Source: Flammeovirga agarivorans
Lineage (GTDB): Bacteria; Bacteroidota; Bacteroidia; Cytophagales; Flammeovirgaceae
Length of the DNA: 64,000 bases
Assembly (NCBI RefSeq): GCF_012641475.1
Contig: NZ_JABAIL010000001.1
Coordinates: 186,001 to 250,000 of the forward strand
Direction of reading: 5' to 3'
Position 1 is the stretch's first letter; each line of letters begins with the position of its first letter. This document shows, in pieces, positions 1 to 9,688 of this stretch. The notes under the pieces are model-generated. The model worked only from the letters and a program-made list of their open reading frames with translations. It was not told the DNA's origin and did no database searches. Made by a program: the position numbers and the translations under genes.

Positions 1-66
1 GTCTTCAAGTTTCGCTTCGAGTTCTGCGATAGGTTTCTCGAAATCTAGCAGTGTATTTTGGTCCAT
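1..66 (-). CDS. accA: Acetyl-CoA carboxylase carboxyltransferase alpha subunit, 5' end only
   Basis: Only the first 22 codons lie in the window and the rest continues beyond base 1. They read MDQNTLLDFEKPIAELEAKL, and the block LDFEKPIAELEAK is the conserved N-terminus of AccA. AccA is half of the carboxyltransferase that moves CO2 from carboxy-biotin to acetyl-CoA, giving malonyl-CoA for fatty acid synthesis in the cytoplasm. The ATG is at 64-66. The gene lies upstream of the phosphate transporter terminator and is transcribed leftward. The identification rests on this short match alone. Confidence 0.8.
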   Translation of the reverse strand, partial: MDQNTLLDFEKPIAELEAKLED

Positions 67-192
67 TGCTGCGAAATATAAATGGTTAAATTGAATTTAG
101 TAGACAAATGTGTTTACTAAATATTTAATATTCAGATCGCAAACATACACAATAAAGTTCGGAAAGGAATATTTTAATCGTTAAATCATACG

Positions 193-223
193 AAAAAAGC
201 CACTTCTTGTAATAGAAGTGGCT
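193..223 (-). terminator. Rho-independent terminator of the Na/Pi cotransporter gene
   Basis: A perfect 10-bp stem, AGCCACTTCT (198-207) with AGAAGTGGCT (214-223), has a 6-nt loop. On the minus strand it is followed by a run of T (the A-run at 193-198). It lies 26 nt past the stop codon of the leftward transporter gene. Confidence 0.85.
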
Positions 224-248
224 TATTCCTAGTGTATTATATATTTTA

Positions 249-1943
249 TTATGCTACACCTGCTAATGCTTCAGAGATGTTCAAGATGTGATCACCGATT
301 CTCTCCATTGAAGCTAGAAGGTCGTTGTATGCTAACATCTGACCTGCTGTTGTATCTGCATTTTGTAACTCATTAGAACGTTGTAGATGTTCTCTACGCA
401 ATTCTTTACGTTTAGCATTTACCTTTTTCTCAGCACTAATAGCACTATCAAGATCTACATTTTTGCTGTCGAGGTTTTTCATCATTACTTCGAATGCTTC
501 ATCAACAATATTAAGGAAGTCATCTAAATCTTTGGCTTGCTCTTGAGATAACCAAATTTTTTCGTCATAACGCTTCTCGATAGTAAATGTCATCCCTTTA
601 TAGATATCACCAATTCTTTCAATTTCGTGAGCAGCTCTTAGTAAGTTGTTCACCTCAGTAATTTGAGAAGAAGAAAGTGATTGATCTTTTGAGATTTTAG
701 ATAAGAAGATCGTTACCTCGTGGTGCATTCTATCAGAGTTTTCCTCGAATTTACGCAACTTAGAAGTATACTTCTTTCTATCTTTTTTATTTTCACTACT
801 TGTAGAAAGCATCGCTCTACATGTATTTGTTTGTTTTGCTGCAATCTTACCAAAACGCTTAATCTCATTTTTAGCTTGCTCAACACCAGCTTCATTTGCG
901 ATTGGTCGTCCATCAGAAATAAATTCTAAAGAATACTCATCTTCATCTTCTTTCTCTGGTACCATCTTGATTACGATATCACGAATCTGATGTACAAAGA
1001 ATACCATGATAAATGTATTCAGAATGTTGAATGTGGTATGGAAGATTGAAAGAGCTACTGGAACTGCTTCAGGATCTGTCATTGGATCACCTGTTCCAAA
1101 GTAATTTGTAGCTATATATACGATTAACTTCAAAAAGAAAGGATAAATCAGTAACATCCAGAATACACCTGTAACGTTAAAGATTAAGTGAGCTCTTGCC
1201 GATCGTTTTGCATTAGTATTACCAACAATAGCAGCAAGGTTTGCCGTAATTGTAGTACCAATATTTTCACCTAAAACCATTGCTGCAGCAACATCAAAAG
1301 GAATGACCCCTTGGTTACATAGTACAAGCGTTAATGCCATGGCTGCTGATGATGATTGTACGATAATCGTAATTAAAGTACCCACTACTACAAATGCAGC
1401 AGGAGCAAATACACCTAAAGCACCAAATGATTCTAAGAAAGAAAGTTGTTCGTGACTTAATTCTGGAACAGAGTTCTTTAACTCTTGAAGACCAATAAAT
1501 AATAAAGCGAATCCTACTAATGTGTTACCCCAATCTTTTGTTTTCTTCGAATTAGCAAACATCATTGGGAAAGCGACAGCAATAATTGGCATTGCTAGCT
1601 TTGCCATCTTTACTTTGAAGCCTAAGATCGAGATAATCCAAGCGGTAACTGTAGTACCTACATTGGCCCCCATAATCACCCCTATAGATTGAGTTAAGCT
1701 TAATAATCCAGCATTAACAAAACTTACTACCATTACAGTAGTAGCTGAAGAGGATTGAATGATTGTAGTGATAAGAAAACCAGTAAATACACCGGCAACT
1801 CTGTTTGAGGTCATTGCAGAAAGAATGCTTCTCATTTTATCTCCTGCAACGTTTTGGATACCTTCACTCATGATTTTCATCCCGTAGATGAAAAGCCCTA
1901 GCGATCCAATAAGTTGTAAAAACTCAAAAATACCAAATTCCAT
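249..1943 (-). CDS. Na/Pi cotransporter family protein with C-terminal PhoU-like domain
   Basis: A 564-aa inner-membrane protein of the NptA/PNaS family, expected to import phosphate with sodium. Two inverted Na/Pi repeats are visible, each with the signature QSSSA: IIQSSSATT near residue 62 and IIVQSSSAA near residue 193. Hydrophobic helices run to about residue 325. The remaining part, about 350-560, is charged and helical and resembles PhoU, as in bacterial members that couple transport to phosphate status. The length is normal for the transporter-PhoU fusion. The start MEFGIFEFLQLIGSLGLFIYG leads directly into the first membrane helix. It is a single-gene unit with its own terminator. The substrate is inferred from the family. 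Confidence 0.9.
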   Translation of the reverse strand: MEFGIFEFLQLIGSLGLFIYGMKIMSEGIQNVAGDKMRSILSAMTSNRVAGVFTGFLITTIIQSSSATTVMVVSFVNAGLLSLTQSIGVIMGANVGTTVTAWIISILGFKVKMAKLAMPIIAVAFPMMFANSKKTKDWGNTLVGFALLFIGLQELKNSVPELSHEQLSFLESFGALGVFAPAAFVVVGTLITIIVQSSSAAMALTLVLCNQGVIPFDVAAAMVLGENIGTTITANLAAIVGNTNAKRSARAHLIFNVTGVFWMLLIYPFFLKLIVYIATNYFGTGDPMTDPEAVPVALSIFHTTFNILNTFIMVFFVHQIRDIVIKMVPEKEDEDEYSLEFISDGRPIANEAGVEQAKNEIKRFGKIAAKQTNTCRAMLSTSSENKKDRKKYTSKLRKFEENSDRMHHEVTIFLSKISKDQSLSSSQITEVNNLLRAAHEIERIGDIYKGMTFTIEKRYDEKIWLSQEQAKDLDDFLNIVDEAFEVMMKNLDSKNVDLDSAISAEKKVNAKRKELRREHLQRSNELQNADTTAGQMLAYNDLLASMERIGDHILNISEALAGVA

Positions 1944-2213
1944 ATCTAACGTAAATACTACGAACTCAAATTCACTTGAATTTTGAACTCACAAATTAAC
2001 TCAATTACAATCGAATCTCCCTTGGTTGAGTAGTTAAATTAATAATTTGTTAACCTTGGATGAAAATAAATGTAAACCTGAGTACTTATTTTATTAGTCT
2101 TGAATAAATATTTTCCAACTAATATTTACCCCCAAAATGAATACTTTCTCATTTTGAAACGCAATAATGTAACTTTCTAAATTATTATCATAATAAGTTC
2201 CTTATTTACACCA

Positions 2214-3116
2214 TTAAAAATAGATATTATTTGCAATTCGGAAGGTATTTGCATGAGCTTCTATGATTAAGTTTAGTTGTGGAGAATACCCTCCCCCCAT
2301 ACTTACTGCGACAGGAACTTTCTCTGTAAAACACTTTTCAAAGACCATTTGATCTCTGTCCTTACAACCTTGCATACTCATCCCTAGTTTTCCCAATTTG
2401 TCAGTTTTTAAAATGTCTACACCTGAAAGGAAAAAAACAAACTGTGGTTGAATGTTAGAAAATAGTTCTTCTATTTTTTGTCTGAGTATTTTTAAGTAAG
2501 TAGTGTCATCTGTTTGATCTTCTAATGGGATATCTAGATCTGATGTTTCTTTATGCATAGGGTAATTGTTTGCGCCATGCATGCTGAAAGTAAATACCTT
2601 ATTGTTGTCTTGAAAAATTTCTGCAGTACCATTGCCTTGATGTACATCAAGATCGAGAATTAAGATGCGTTCAAACCCTTTATAGTCGATTAAATATTGA
2701 GCGGCAACTGCAAAGTCATTAAGTAGGCAAAACCCTTCCCCATGTTCTGAATAAGCATGATGTGTACCTCCAGCAATATTCATCGCAACACCATATTTTA
2801 AAGCATATTCAGTACAGTCTATTGTCCCTTGTGTAATAATTAATTCCCTTTTAATTAATGCTGGAGACATAGGAAGACCAATACGTCTTTCTTCTTTATA
2901 ACTTATTTCTTGATGTTTAAGCTTATGCCAGTATTCCGGAGTATGTACCTTTAATATATGTTTTTCTTCTACTTCCACTGGAGCAAAAATATTATCTTCT
3001 TCTATTGTACCTTCATATTTTAGTTGTTCAATAAGAAGAGGATATTTATCCATCGGGAATCGATGATCTTTCCTAACGGGATGTCCATAGCAAGGGTGAT
3101 ACGCAATCTTCAGCAT
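2214..3116 (-). CDS. Histone deacetylase family protein, class IV-like
   Basis: A 300-aa zinc-dependent amidohydrolase of the arginase/deacetylase fold. The pattern DLDVHQGNGTA supplies zinc ligands D157 and H159, and SGVD supplies D234. The tandem histidines H119-H120 sit in GGTHHA, and the GGGY near residue 275 carries the usual catalytic tyrosine. The sequence SGVDILKTDKLGKL resembles bacterial class IV (HDAC11-like) enzymes rather than AcuC. Natural substrates of bacterial members are mostly unknown, acyl-lysine or acyl-polyamines being candidates. It is the second gene of an operon, starting 3 nt after a CoA-binding protein, so a link to acyl-CoA metabolism is plausible but inferred. Confidence 0.88.
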   Translation of the reverse strand: MLKIAYHPCYGHPVRKDHRFPMDKYPLLIEQLKYEGTIEEDNIFAPVEVEEKHILKVHTPEYWHKLKHQEISYKEERRIGLPMSPALIKRELIITQGTIDCTEYALKYGVAMNIAGGTHHAYSEHGEGFCLLNDFAVAAQYLIDYKGFERILILDLDVHQGNGTAEIFQDNNKVFTFSMHGANNYPMHKETSDLDIPLEDQTDDTTYLKILRQKIEELFSNIQPQFVFFLSGVDILKTDKLGKLGMSMQGCKDRDQMVFEKCFTEKVPVAVSMGGGYSPQLNLIIEAHANTFRIANNIYF

Positions 3117-3119
3117 TCA

Positions 3120-3482
3120 CTAATAGGTTTTTGCAGATAACATTACTAAAGTACAAGCTTCCTCGAAGAAGATATTTTCTTGGCGAAGCTTCTCATAAAA
3201 AACTTCATTTTCTGTACCAGGATTGAATATGATTCTTTTCGGCTGTAATGAAATAATGTAATCCATCCAGTTTTCCTGATGTCCTGGTCCTACATACATA
3301 GTTACAGTATCTACGTTATCAATGTGTGGCTTTTCATTAATAATTTTTACACCATTGCCTACTTCACCTTTTTTTATTCCTAATGGTATGATTTCATGAC
3401 CATGTTCTGTTAATCGCTGTGCTGCAAAGAAAGCATATCTAGAAGGATTTGGAGTAGCTCCAATAATCACTGTTTTCTTCAT
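3120..3482 (-). CDS. CoA-binding protein (CoA_binding_2 / YccU-like)
   Basis: A 120-aa Rossmann-type single-domain protein. The N-terminal KKTVIIGATPNPSRYAFFA is the typical nucleotide-binding strand-loop-helix of the CoA_binding_2 family. The later RIIFNPGTENE and FFEEACTLVML match the conserved C-terminal half. The family binds CoA or related nucleotides, but the biochemical role is undefined. It is the first gene of a two-gene leftward operon with the deacetylase (3 nt apart). About 110 nt separate it from the divergent DUF3857 operon, so both promoters must lie at 3483-3592. Confidence 0.85.
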   Translation of the reverse strand: MKKTVIIGATPNPSRYAFFAAQRLTEHGHEIIPLGIKKGEVGNGVKIINEKPHIDNVDTVTMYVGPGHQENWMDYIISLQPKRIIFNPGTENEVFYEKLRQENIFFEEACTLVMLSAKTY

Positions 3483-3592
3483 TTTGATGTTTAATTCAAT
3501 TGTTTTTTATGATTTTGCGAATATAAAATTTACATTTACTAACAAAAGTAAACTCTTCAAATTTTTTATTCACCAAAGCAAACTAATTAACT

Positions 3593-5617
3593 ATGATAAC
3601 AAAACTAATTAGATCATACTATGTGATCTTGATTTCATGTGTCAGTCTCATTGCCCAAGAAGTTCCAAAGAAAATGTCATACGGTAAGGTTTCTGAAGAG
3701 ATGTTGAAACTCAAAACCTATGAAAAAGACTCTACTGCCAACGCCTTTGTTATTGGTGATGTTGGCCGACTATATTTCGATGTTAAAGATGGGAAATGGG
3801 TGACATATTTTAAACGCCACACAAGAATTAAAGTTTTCAATAAGGAAGGTTATGATCAAGGAGATATATCAATTCCTTATTATATGGCGAAAAACTCTGA
3901 AGAAAAAGTGACAAATATAAAAGGTTCTATATACTCATTAGAGAATGGAAAAATCGTTAAAGAAAAGATTTCTGGAGATGATGTTATCAAAGAAGAAATA
4001 GATAAAAACCATGGAGTTTATAAAATTACATTTCCGAATTTAAAGGAAGGTTGTGTATTTGAATATACTTATGTTCATCAATCTGAGTTTACATATAACA
4101 TTAATGATTGGGATGTACAAAGAGAAATACCTGTTTTGTTCAGTAGCTACAATATGGAAATTCCTGAATATTTTAAATATCAGGTAACTAATTCAAGATA
4201 TTACACCATCCCAGAGTTGCAGTCTGGAAGAAATCAAAAAACATTTAATTTAAGAATTACTCCACCAGATGGAGGCAGACCTGAGTTGCACACTTTCGAT
4301 GAAGATATTACAGTGAGGAAATGGAGAGCAGAATATGTTCCGGCATTTAAAGAAGAGCCATTTATGACTTCTCCTCATGACTATTTAGGTCGTTTAGAGT
4401 TTGAGTTGCTAAGCTCGAACTATGATCGAGAATTTCATTCATCTTCTTGGAAGAAAGTAATGAATGAACTGAGAACTTCCGTTAGTGTAGGAGGACAATT
4501 AGGAAGAACTTCTTACATGAAAGCTCAGTTGGAAGCAATTAAGTCAGAGACTGAAGATCCAATGCAAAGAGCATTTTTAGCTTTTGAATTAGTAAAAAAC
4601 CGTATGATGTGGGATGGTAAAGCAACGATTTATTCAAAGGATGGTTTGAAAAAACCTTTTCTCGAGAAGAAAGGTAGTTCCGCTGATATTAATTTAATGC
4701 TTGTTGCTGCTTTGCAAGAGCTGGATGTTGCAGCAGTACCTCTATTTACCAGTACTCGTAATTATGGGAAGATTGTTAGGAGTAGCCCAAAAATGACGCA
4801 ATTAAACTATGTATTGGCTTGTGTGAATATTAATGACAAGATTATACTTTTAGACGCTACGGATAAACTACTTTCTTTTGGAATGTTACCCAAAAGAGCA
4901 CTCAGTTATCAAGGTGTTGTGATGAGTGATAACTCTCATGTTAATGGTGAGTTCATCAATATCAAACCAAGTAATACAGATTATGAATCTGTTAGAAGCA
5001 GTATTGTAATTGGTGATGATTTCTCAGCAAATGCAGAGATAATATATACTTATAAAGGATACGGAGCTTATCGTTGGAGAAAAAAGTTAGTCAAGGAGCC
5101 AGAGGAGGAAGAGTACCTTACAAAAATTGAGGAGAAACATAGTAATGTTTTGATAGATGAATATTCAAATGAAAATAAAGATAAAATAAACGATTTCGGT
5201 AAAGAAAACTTTAAGGTGACATTCGAAAGTGTTGTGGAAAAAGTAGGGGATAAGTTGTTTTATAATCCTATGCAAATGATAGAAAAAAGTAAAAATCCCT
5301 TTACTCAAGAAGCTAGAAAATATCCTATTGAATTCCCTTTTCCTATTGCTAGAAAGTTTATGATAGAAACTCAACTTCCTAAGGGATATGTTGTAAGTGA
5401 AGTGCCAAAACCCATCATCATGAAGCTACCAGAGAATGCGGGTAAATTACGTTATAGCGTTCAACAATCTGGAGATAAAATTATTGTCATTTTCGATCTG
5501 AAAATTCAGAAACAAGTATTTCTACCTACAGAATATGGAATACTGAAATCGTTCTTCGATAAAATTTATCAGTTCGAAACTAATCCTATTATGATTTCTA
5601 AAAGAGAAGTAGAATGA
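3593..5617 (+). CDS. DUF3857 domain protein with degenerate transglutaminase-like domain (paralogue 1)
   Basis: A 674-aa secreted protein with an N-terminal signal sequence (about residues 1-22, ending near SLIAQ). Residues 50-250 form the DUF3857 beta-rich domain, and a transglutaminase-like fold lies near 330-450. Catalytic residues of that fold are missing: the Cys region reads GSSADINLML and the His region reads LNYVLA. It is therefore probably not an enzyme. The stop overlaps the start of the next gene by 4 nt (ATGA), implying translational coupling. It is closely related to the third gene of this operon (same length class, shared blocks such as VPAFKEEPFMTSP). Function unknown; location probably periplasm or outer membrane. 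Confidence 0.8.
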   Translation: MITKLIRSYYVILISCVSLIAQEVPKKMSYGKVSEEMLKLKTYEKDSTANAFVIGDVGRLYFDVKDGKWVTYFKRHTRIKVFNKEGYDQGDISIPYYMAKNSEEKVTNIKGSIYSLENGKIVKEKISGDDVIKEEIDKNHGVYKITFPNLKEGCVFEYTYVHQSEFTYNINDWDVQREIPVLFSSYNMEIPEYFKYQVTNSRYYTIPELQSGRNQKTFNLRITPPDGGRPELHTFDEDITVRKWRAEYVPAFKEEPFMTSPHDYLGRLEFELLSSNYDREFHSSSWKKVMNELRTSVSVGGQLGRTSYMKAQLEAIKSETEDPMQRAFLAFELVKNRMMWDGKATIYSKDGLKKPFLEKKGSSADINLMLVAALQELDVAAVPLFTSTRNYGKIVRSSPKMTQLNYVLACVNINDKIILLDATDKLLSFGMLPKRALSYQGVVMSDNSHVNGEFINIKPSNTDYESVRSSIVIGDDFSANAEIIYTYKGYGAYRWRKKLVKEPEEEEYLTKIEEKHSNVLIDEYSNENKDKINDFGKENFKVTFESVVEKVGDKLFYNPMQMIEKSKNPFTQEARKYPIEFPFPIARKFMIETQLPKGYVVSEVPKPIIMKLPENAGKLRYSVQQSGDKIIVIFDLKIQKQVFLPTEYGILKSFFDKIYQFETNPIMISKREVE

Positions 5618-7542
5618 TAAGAAAAATATTTTTAATTGTTCCTTTGATCATATTTTCAATTAGTGCAAATGGTCAGGGGAAAATTACTGAGGAACTTAAA
5701 AAAAATGCTGATGCTATAATTTTAGAAGATCGACAGGTGTTTAATATCATCGATGATGGTCATGCTGTATTTCAGCAAACCATGAAAGTGATGATTTTAA
5801 ATAAATCAGGAAAAAAGTATAGTGTAATGGGAACTTCTTACGACCCTTTAACTCCAATAAAGGAATTTGAAGTTAAGATTTTAGGACCTGGAGAAAAAAA
5901 AGCTCGAAAGTTTAAGTCATCTGAAATAAAAGATGTTAGCTATGTGAGTAACTTTTCTGTTTTTGAAGATGATCGAATAAAATATGTAGATCCTGAGATT
6001 ACTACTTTTCCTACTATCGTTGAGTTTTCCTATGAGCAAGAATTCGATGGATTATTTATTTATCCTTCTTGGAGCCCAATGGCAGGTGAAAACTTATCAG
6101 TGCTCCAATCCACTTTTGAAGTACATACACCCCAGAATTTTCCTTTACAAATAGATTCGCAACATGTGAACAAACATAACGTGTCTTTGGTAAATGGAAG
6201 AACTGTCCATGAATGGAAAATTGAAAATGTATCATCTATAAAAGGGCGAGAGAAGTTGGCTCCTAGCCTAATCTCAAACTTCCCAAGAGTAAAAATTGCA
6301 CCAAGAACCTTTACTTATGAAAATACAAAAGGTGAATTAGACAGTTGGTCGTCTTTTGGAGAATGGATAGTAGGTTTAAACGAAGAGTCTGATGATTTAC
6401 CAGCATCAACGATTTCAGAAATAAGAGCTTTAACATCAAAAGCCTCAACAAACCTTGAGAAAGCTCAAATTGTGTATCAGTATGTTCAGGATAAAGTTCG
6501 ATATGTAAGTATTCAATTAGGTATTGGAGGCTTCCAACCTATGAAAGCATCATTGGTTGATGAGAAGAGTTATGGAGATTGTAAAGCACTATCTTTTTAT
6601 ACACATTCTTTGATGAAAGCTGTTGGAGTAAAAAGTCACTATGCGTTGGTAAAGGCGGGAGACAGTAATTATTCTATTAAAGAGTCTTTTATTAGCTCTC
6701 AGTTCAATCATGTTATTTTATGTTTACCTGAGATAGACCAAGATACAGTATGGCTTGAATGTACAAGTCAGTCAGCACCTTTTGGCTATTTGGGAGATTT
6801 TACTGGAAATAGAAAGGCGTTATTAATAGATAAGGGACAATCACACCTAGTAAATACTACTAATTATTTATCTGATGATAATTCTTTTGAAAGATCTACT
6901 AAGATTAATGTATCAGGTACAAACTTATCTTCGGCATCATTAGAAACTGTCGCAAAAGCAAAAGGTTATCAGTATGATCGATTTAGCTATTGGGTTAAAC
7001 TGACAGAAAAAGAAAGAAGAGAAACATTTCTGAAAAGGTATGGTTTGATGACTTCTGAGCTTATTCATTTAAATATTGAACTTAATAAACAATACCCATC
7101 ACCTTCTGTGGATGTTGATTTTCTACTTCAAGTGAATGAATATGCGAAGACCTTTGAAGAGGGAGGAATGTATCCTATTTATCCTTATGCAGATGAGTAT
7201 AGTTTACCTAAAAGGTATAGATCAAGAACTCAGCCATTTGAGATTAAATACCCTTATACAGACTCTGATACTCTATATTTTAATTTGACTGAAGGTGTTG
7301 AACTAAAAGAGATGCCTGCAGATATATTTATTGATAAAGACTTTGGTAAGTACCGATTATCTTTTGAAAAAGTAAATGAACAACAGATCAAAGTACTTCG
7401 TATTTTGACAATGAATAAAGGAATCTACCCTGCTGAATTATACTCTCAATATTATCTATTTTGGAAGAAAGTGTTGTCAAATGATCATCAGAAATTCTGG
7501 ATTAGTAAAGTAGAGAAAAATGAGCAGAGTTTGGATAATTAA
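5614..7542 (+). CDS. DUF3857 and transglutaminase domain protein
   Basis: A 642-aa exported protein with a signal peptide of about 20 residues (IIFSISANG). DUF3857 comes first, then a transglutaminase/protease-like domain at about residues 270-400. Unlike its neighbours, this one keeps the catalytic Cys (SYGDCKALS) and His (FNHVILCLPE). The acidic position falls in WLECTSQ, where Glu stands for the usual Asp, a form I recall from other Bacteroidota members. It overlaps the previous gene by 4 nt and is followed after 49 nt by a second degenerate paralogue, giving the order degenerate-intact-degenerate. The substrate is unknown; peptide or amide bond chemistry in the envelope is inferred. Confidence 0.82.
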   Translation: MIRKIFLIVPLIIFSISANGQGKITEELKKNADAIILEDRQVFNIIDDGHAVFQQTMKVMILNKSGKKYSVMGTSYDPLTPIKEFEVKILGPGEKKARKFKSSEIKDVSYVSNFSVFEDDRIKYVDPEITTFPTIVEFSYEQEFDGLFIYPSWSPMAGENLSVLQSTFEVHTPQNFPLQIDSQHVNKHNVSLVNGRTVHEWKIENVSSIKGREKLAPSLISNFPRVKIAPRTFTYENTKGELDSWSSFGEWIVGLNEESDDLPASTISEIRALTSKASTNLEKAQIVYQYVQDKVRYVSIQLGIGGFQPMKASLVDEKSYGDCKALSFYTHSLMKAVGVKSHYALVKAGDSNYSIKESFISSQFNHVILCLPEIDQDTVWLECTSQSAPFGYLGDFTGNRKALLIDKGQSHLVNTTNYLSDDNSFERSTKINVSGTNLSSASLETVAKAKGYQYDRFSYWVKLTEKERRETFLKRYGLMTSELIHLNIELNKQYPSPSVDVDFLLQVNEYAKTFEEGGMYPIYPYADEYSLPKRYRSRTQPFEIKYPYTDSDTLYFNLTEGVELKEMPADIFIDKDFGKYRLSFEKVNEQQIKVLRILTMNKGIYPAELYSQYYLFWKKVLSNDHQKFWISKVEKNEQSLDN

Positions 7543-7591
7543 AGTTCTCAATTAATTTTTTACAATTCTATTATTACTATTTAAACTTACT

Positions 7592-9637
7592 ATGAAAAAC
7601 AGTGTATTCTGTCTTATTATCGCAATTGCTATCATTTTTACTCAACAATCTTATGGTCAGAAAGTACCTAAAAAGCTGACATATGGAAAGGTCTCAAAAG
7701 AGTTATTAGCGTTAAAGAGCTATGACAAAGATTCTACTGCCAATGCATTAGTTATTGGTGATATGGGGTGGCTAACTTTTGATATTGAAAATAATTCATG
7801 GATCATCAGAACCAAACGTCATTTGAGGATCAAAGTTTTTAATAAAGAGGCATTCTATTTAGGGAATATCAAGTTACCGTATTATAAGTATAAAGGCACT
7901 GATGAAGTAATCAACTCTATAAAAGGAGCTATTTATTATCTGGAAAAAGGTAAAGTAGTCAAGAAAAAAATTGATCAAAGTGATGTTCGAATTTTAAGAC
8001 ATTCTAAAACTAAAGGTTTTTATAAAGTTACCTTTCCTCGTTTAAGAGAAGGCTGTGTTATCGAGTTATTTTACAATAAAAACTCAGAGTTTTTAAGCCA
8101 TATTGATAATTGGGAAGTTCAACGAGAAATTCCAGTTTTAATGAGTACTTTCTCAATGGAAATACCAGAAAGTATGAAATATAAAGTAGTGAACTCTAGA
8201 TACTTTCCTATAAAAGAATTGCCTTCAACAGGTTCATCAAAGACATTCAACCTTCGAACTAAAGATAATACATCTCTTCAAAGTTTAACTCTCGTAAAAA
8301 CAACAAATGACGAGTATATACAGAATTATAATGTAAGAAGATGGAGAGTAGAACAAGTTCCTGCGTTTAAAGAAGAACCATTTATGACTTCACCTCAAGA
8401 TTATTTAGCAAGATTGAAGTTTGAATTATTTAGTGCGAATAATAAACAGGATTATCATTCGAATTCTTGGACAGGGGTTGTAAAGGTTCTGAATTTACAT
8501 TCGAGAGTAGGTGATCAGATGCATAGGGTTGGTTTTATGAAAGAAAGGTTGGATGACATAAAAAATAAGACTCCAGATCACCTTGAAAGAGCTAAACTAG
8601 CATATGATATCATATCAAAGAGAATGAATTGGAATAAAGAATTGTCAGTTTATTGTCATGATGGAGGAACGAGAAAAGCCTATCTAGATCGAAGAGGTAA
8701 TGTTGCAGAGATTAACTTGATGCTTTTTGCTGCTTTGGAATATCTAAATGTTCCTACAATTGCAGTTTTTTCATCAACGAGAGGTTATACTATGATCACA
8801 CCTGATGAAGCTGAAATTAATCGTTTGAATTATGTTTTAGCTGCAATTAATATTGATGGAAAATATATTCTATTAGATGCAACAACAAAAAGCCATCCTT
8901 TTGGTGTTTTACCTCTTAGAGCTTTGAACTACCAAGGGGTGATCTTATCAAAAAATCAAAATTTAGACGGTAAGCTTCTTTCTATAGAACCAACTTCATT
9001 AGAATATAAATCAATACAATCACGAGTAAGTATTAATAGAGATCTATCGGCAATATGTGATTTTACAGTTTCGCATAAAGGGTATGATGCTATCAATTGG
9101 AGGAATAAACATTTATCGAAATCAGAGGAGACTTATCTTGAGGAAAAAGAAAATCAGTTAGAAGGTTTAACTGTAGAGAGTTATGAAAGAGAAGGTGCTA
9201 AAAGTTTAAACTCTTCTATAAAAGAAATCTATAAATTTAATCTCGAAAAATGTATTGAGGATGTAGGTGGGCAATTGGTGTTTAATCCAATGGTAATGAT
9301 TGAAACTAGTAAAAATCCTTTTACTCAAGAAACTAGAAGGTACCCAGTTGAGTTGCCATATGGTGTAAAGAGGAAATACATGATTCAAGTAGAAATACCG
9401 GATAATTTAGCAATTAAAGAATTACCAAAACCTCAGATAGTGAGGATGCCGGGGAATAGTGGGAAATTAAAATATGTAATTACTCAAACATCAGATCGTT
9501 CATTTATGATTTTGTTTGATTTAGAAATCAAAAAGATAGTTTTTTCTCCAGATGAGTATTCACTCTTAAAAAACTTCTTTGATCAAATTTATAAATTCCA
9601 TACATCACCTGTATTATTAGTTAAAAACGAGATGTAA
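7592..9637 (+). CDS. DUF3857 domain protein with degenerate transglutaminase-like domain (paralogue 2)
   Basis: A 681-aa protein, paralogue of the gene at 3593. The two share the signal peptide layout, the N-terminal block around KKLTYGKVSKELLALKSYD, the VPAFKEEPFMTSP motif and a common C-terminal half (SKNPFTQE, FFDQIYKF). The catalytic Cys region reads GNVAEINLML and the His region LNYVLAA, so the transglutaminase site is lost here too. It is the last gene of the three-gene operon and ends 5 nt before a shared terminator. Function unknown. The duplication and joint loss of active-site residues suggest a binding or structural role next to the intact middle protein (inference). Confidence 0.8.
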   Translation: MKNSVFCLIIAIAIIFTQQSYGQKVPKKLTYGKVSKELLALKSYDKDSTANALVIGDMGWLTFDIENNSWIIRTKRHLRIKVFNKEAFYLGNIKLPYYKYKGTDEVINSIKGAIYYLEKGKVVKKKIDQSDVRILRHSKTKGFYKVTFPRLREGCVIELFYNKNSEFLSHIDNWEVQREIPVLMSTFSMEIPESMKYKVVNSRYFPIKELPSTGSSKTFNLRTKDNTSLQSLTLVKTTNDEYIQNYNVRRWRVEQVPAFKEEPFMTSPQDYLARLKFELFSANNKQDYHSNSWTGVVKVLNLHSRVGDQMHRVGFMKERLDDIKNKTPDHLERAKLAYDIISKRMNWNKELSVYCHDGGTRKAYLDRRGNVAEINLMLFAALEYLNVPTIAVFSSTRGYTMITPDEAEINRLNYVLAAINIDGKYILLDATTKSHPFGVLPLRALNYQGVILSKNQNLDGKLLSIEPTSLEYKSIQSRVSINRDLSAICDFTVSHKGYDAINWRNKHLSKSEETYLEEKENQLEGLTVESYEREGAKSLNSSIKEIYKFNLEKCIEDVGGQLVFNPMVMIETSKNPFTQETRRYPVELPYGVKRKYMIQVEIPDNLAIKELPKPQIVRMPGNSGKLKYVITQTSDRSFMILFDLEIKKIVFSPDEYSLLKNFFDQIYKFHTSPVLLVKNEM

Positions 9638-9672
9638 AAAAAAGGCCAACTGATACATGATCAGTTGGCCTT
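9636..9672. terminator. Bidirectional terminator between DUF3857 operon and PorE-like gene
   Basis: A 12-bp perfect stem, AAGGCCAACTGA (9642-9653) with TCAGTTGGCCTT (9661-9672), has a 7-nt loop. The A-run at 9636-9643 gives a good T-tail for the leftward gene. On the plus strand the tail is weaker. It sits between two converging genes. Confidence 0.85.
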
Positions 9673-9688
9673 AATACATTCCAAACAA

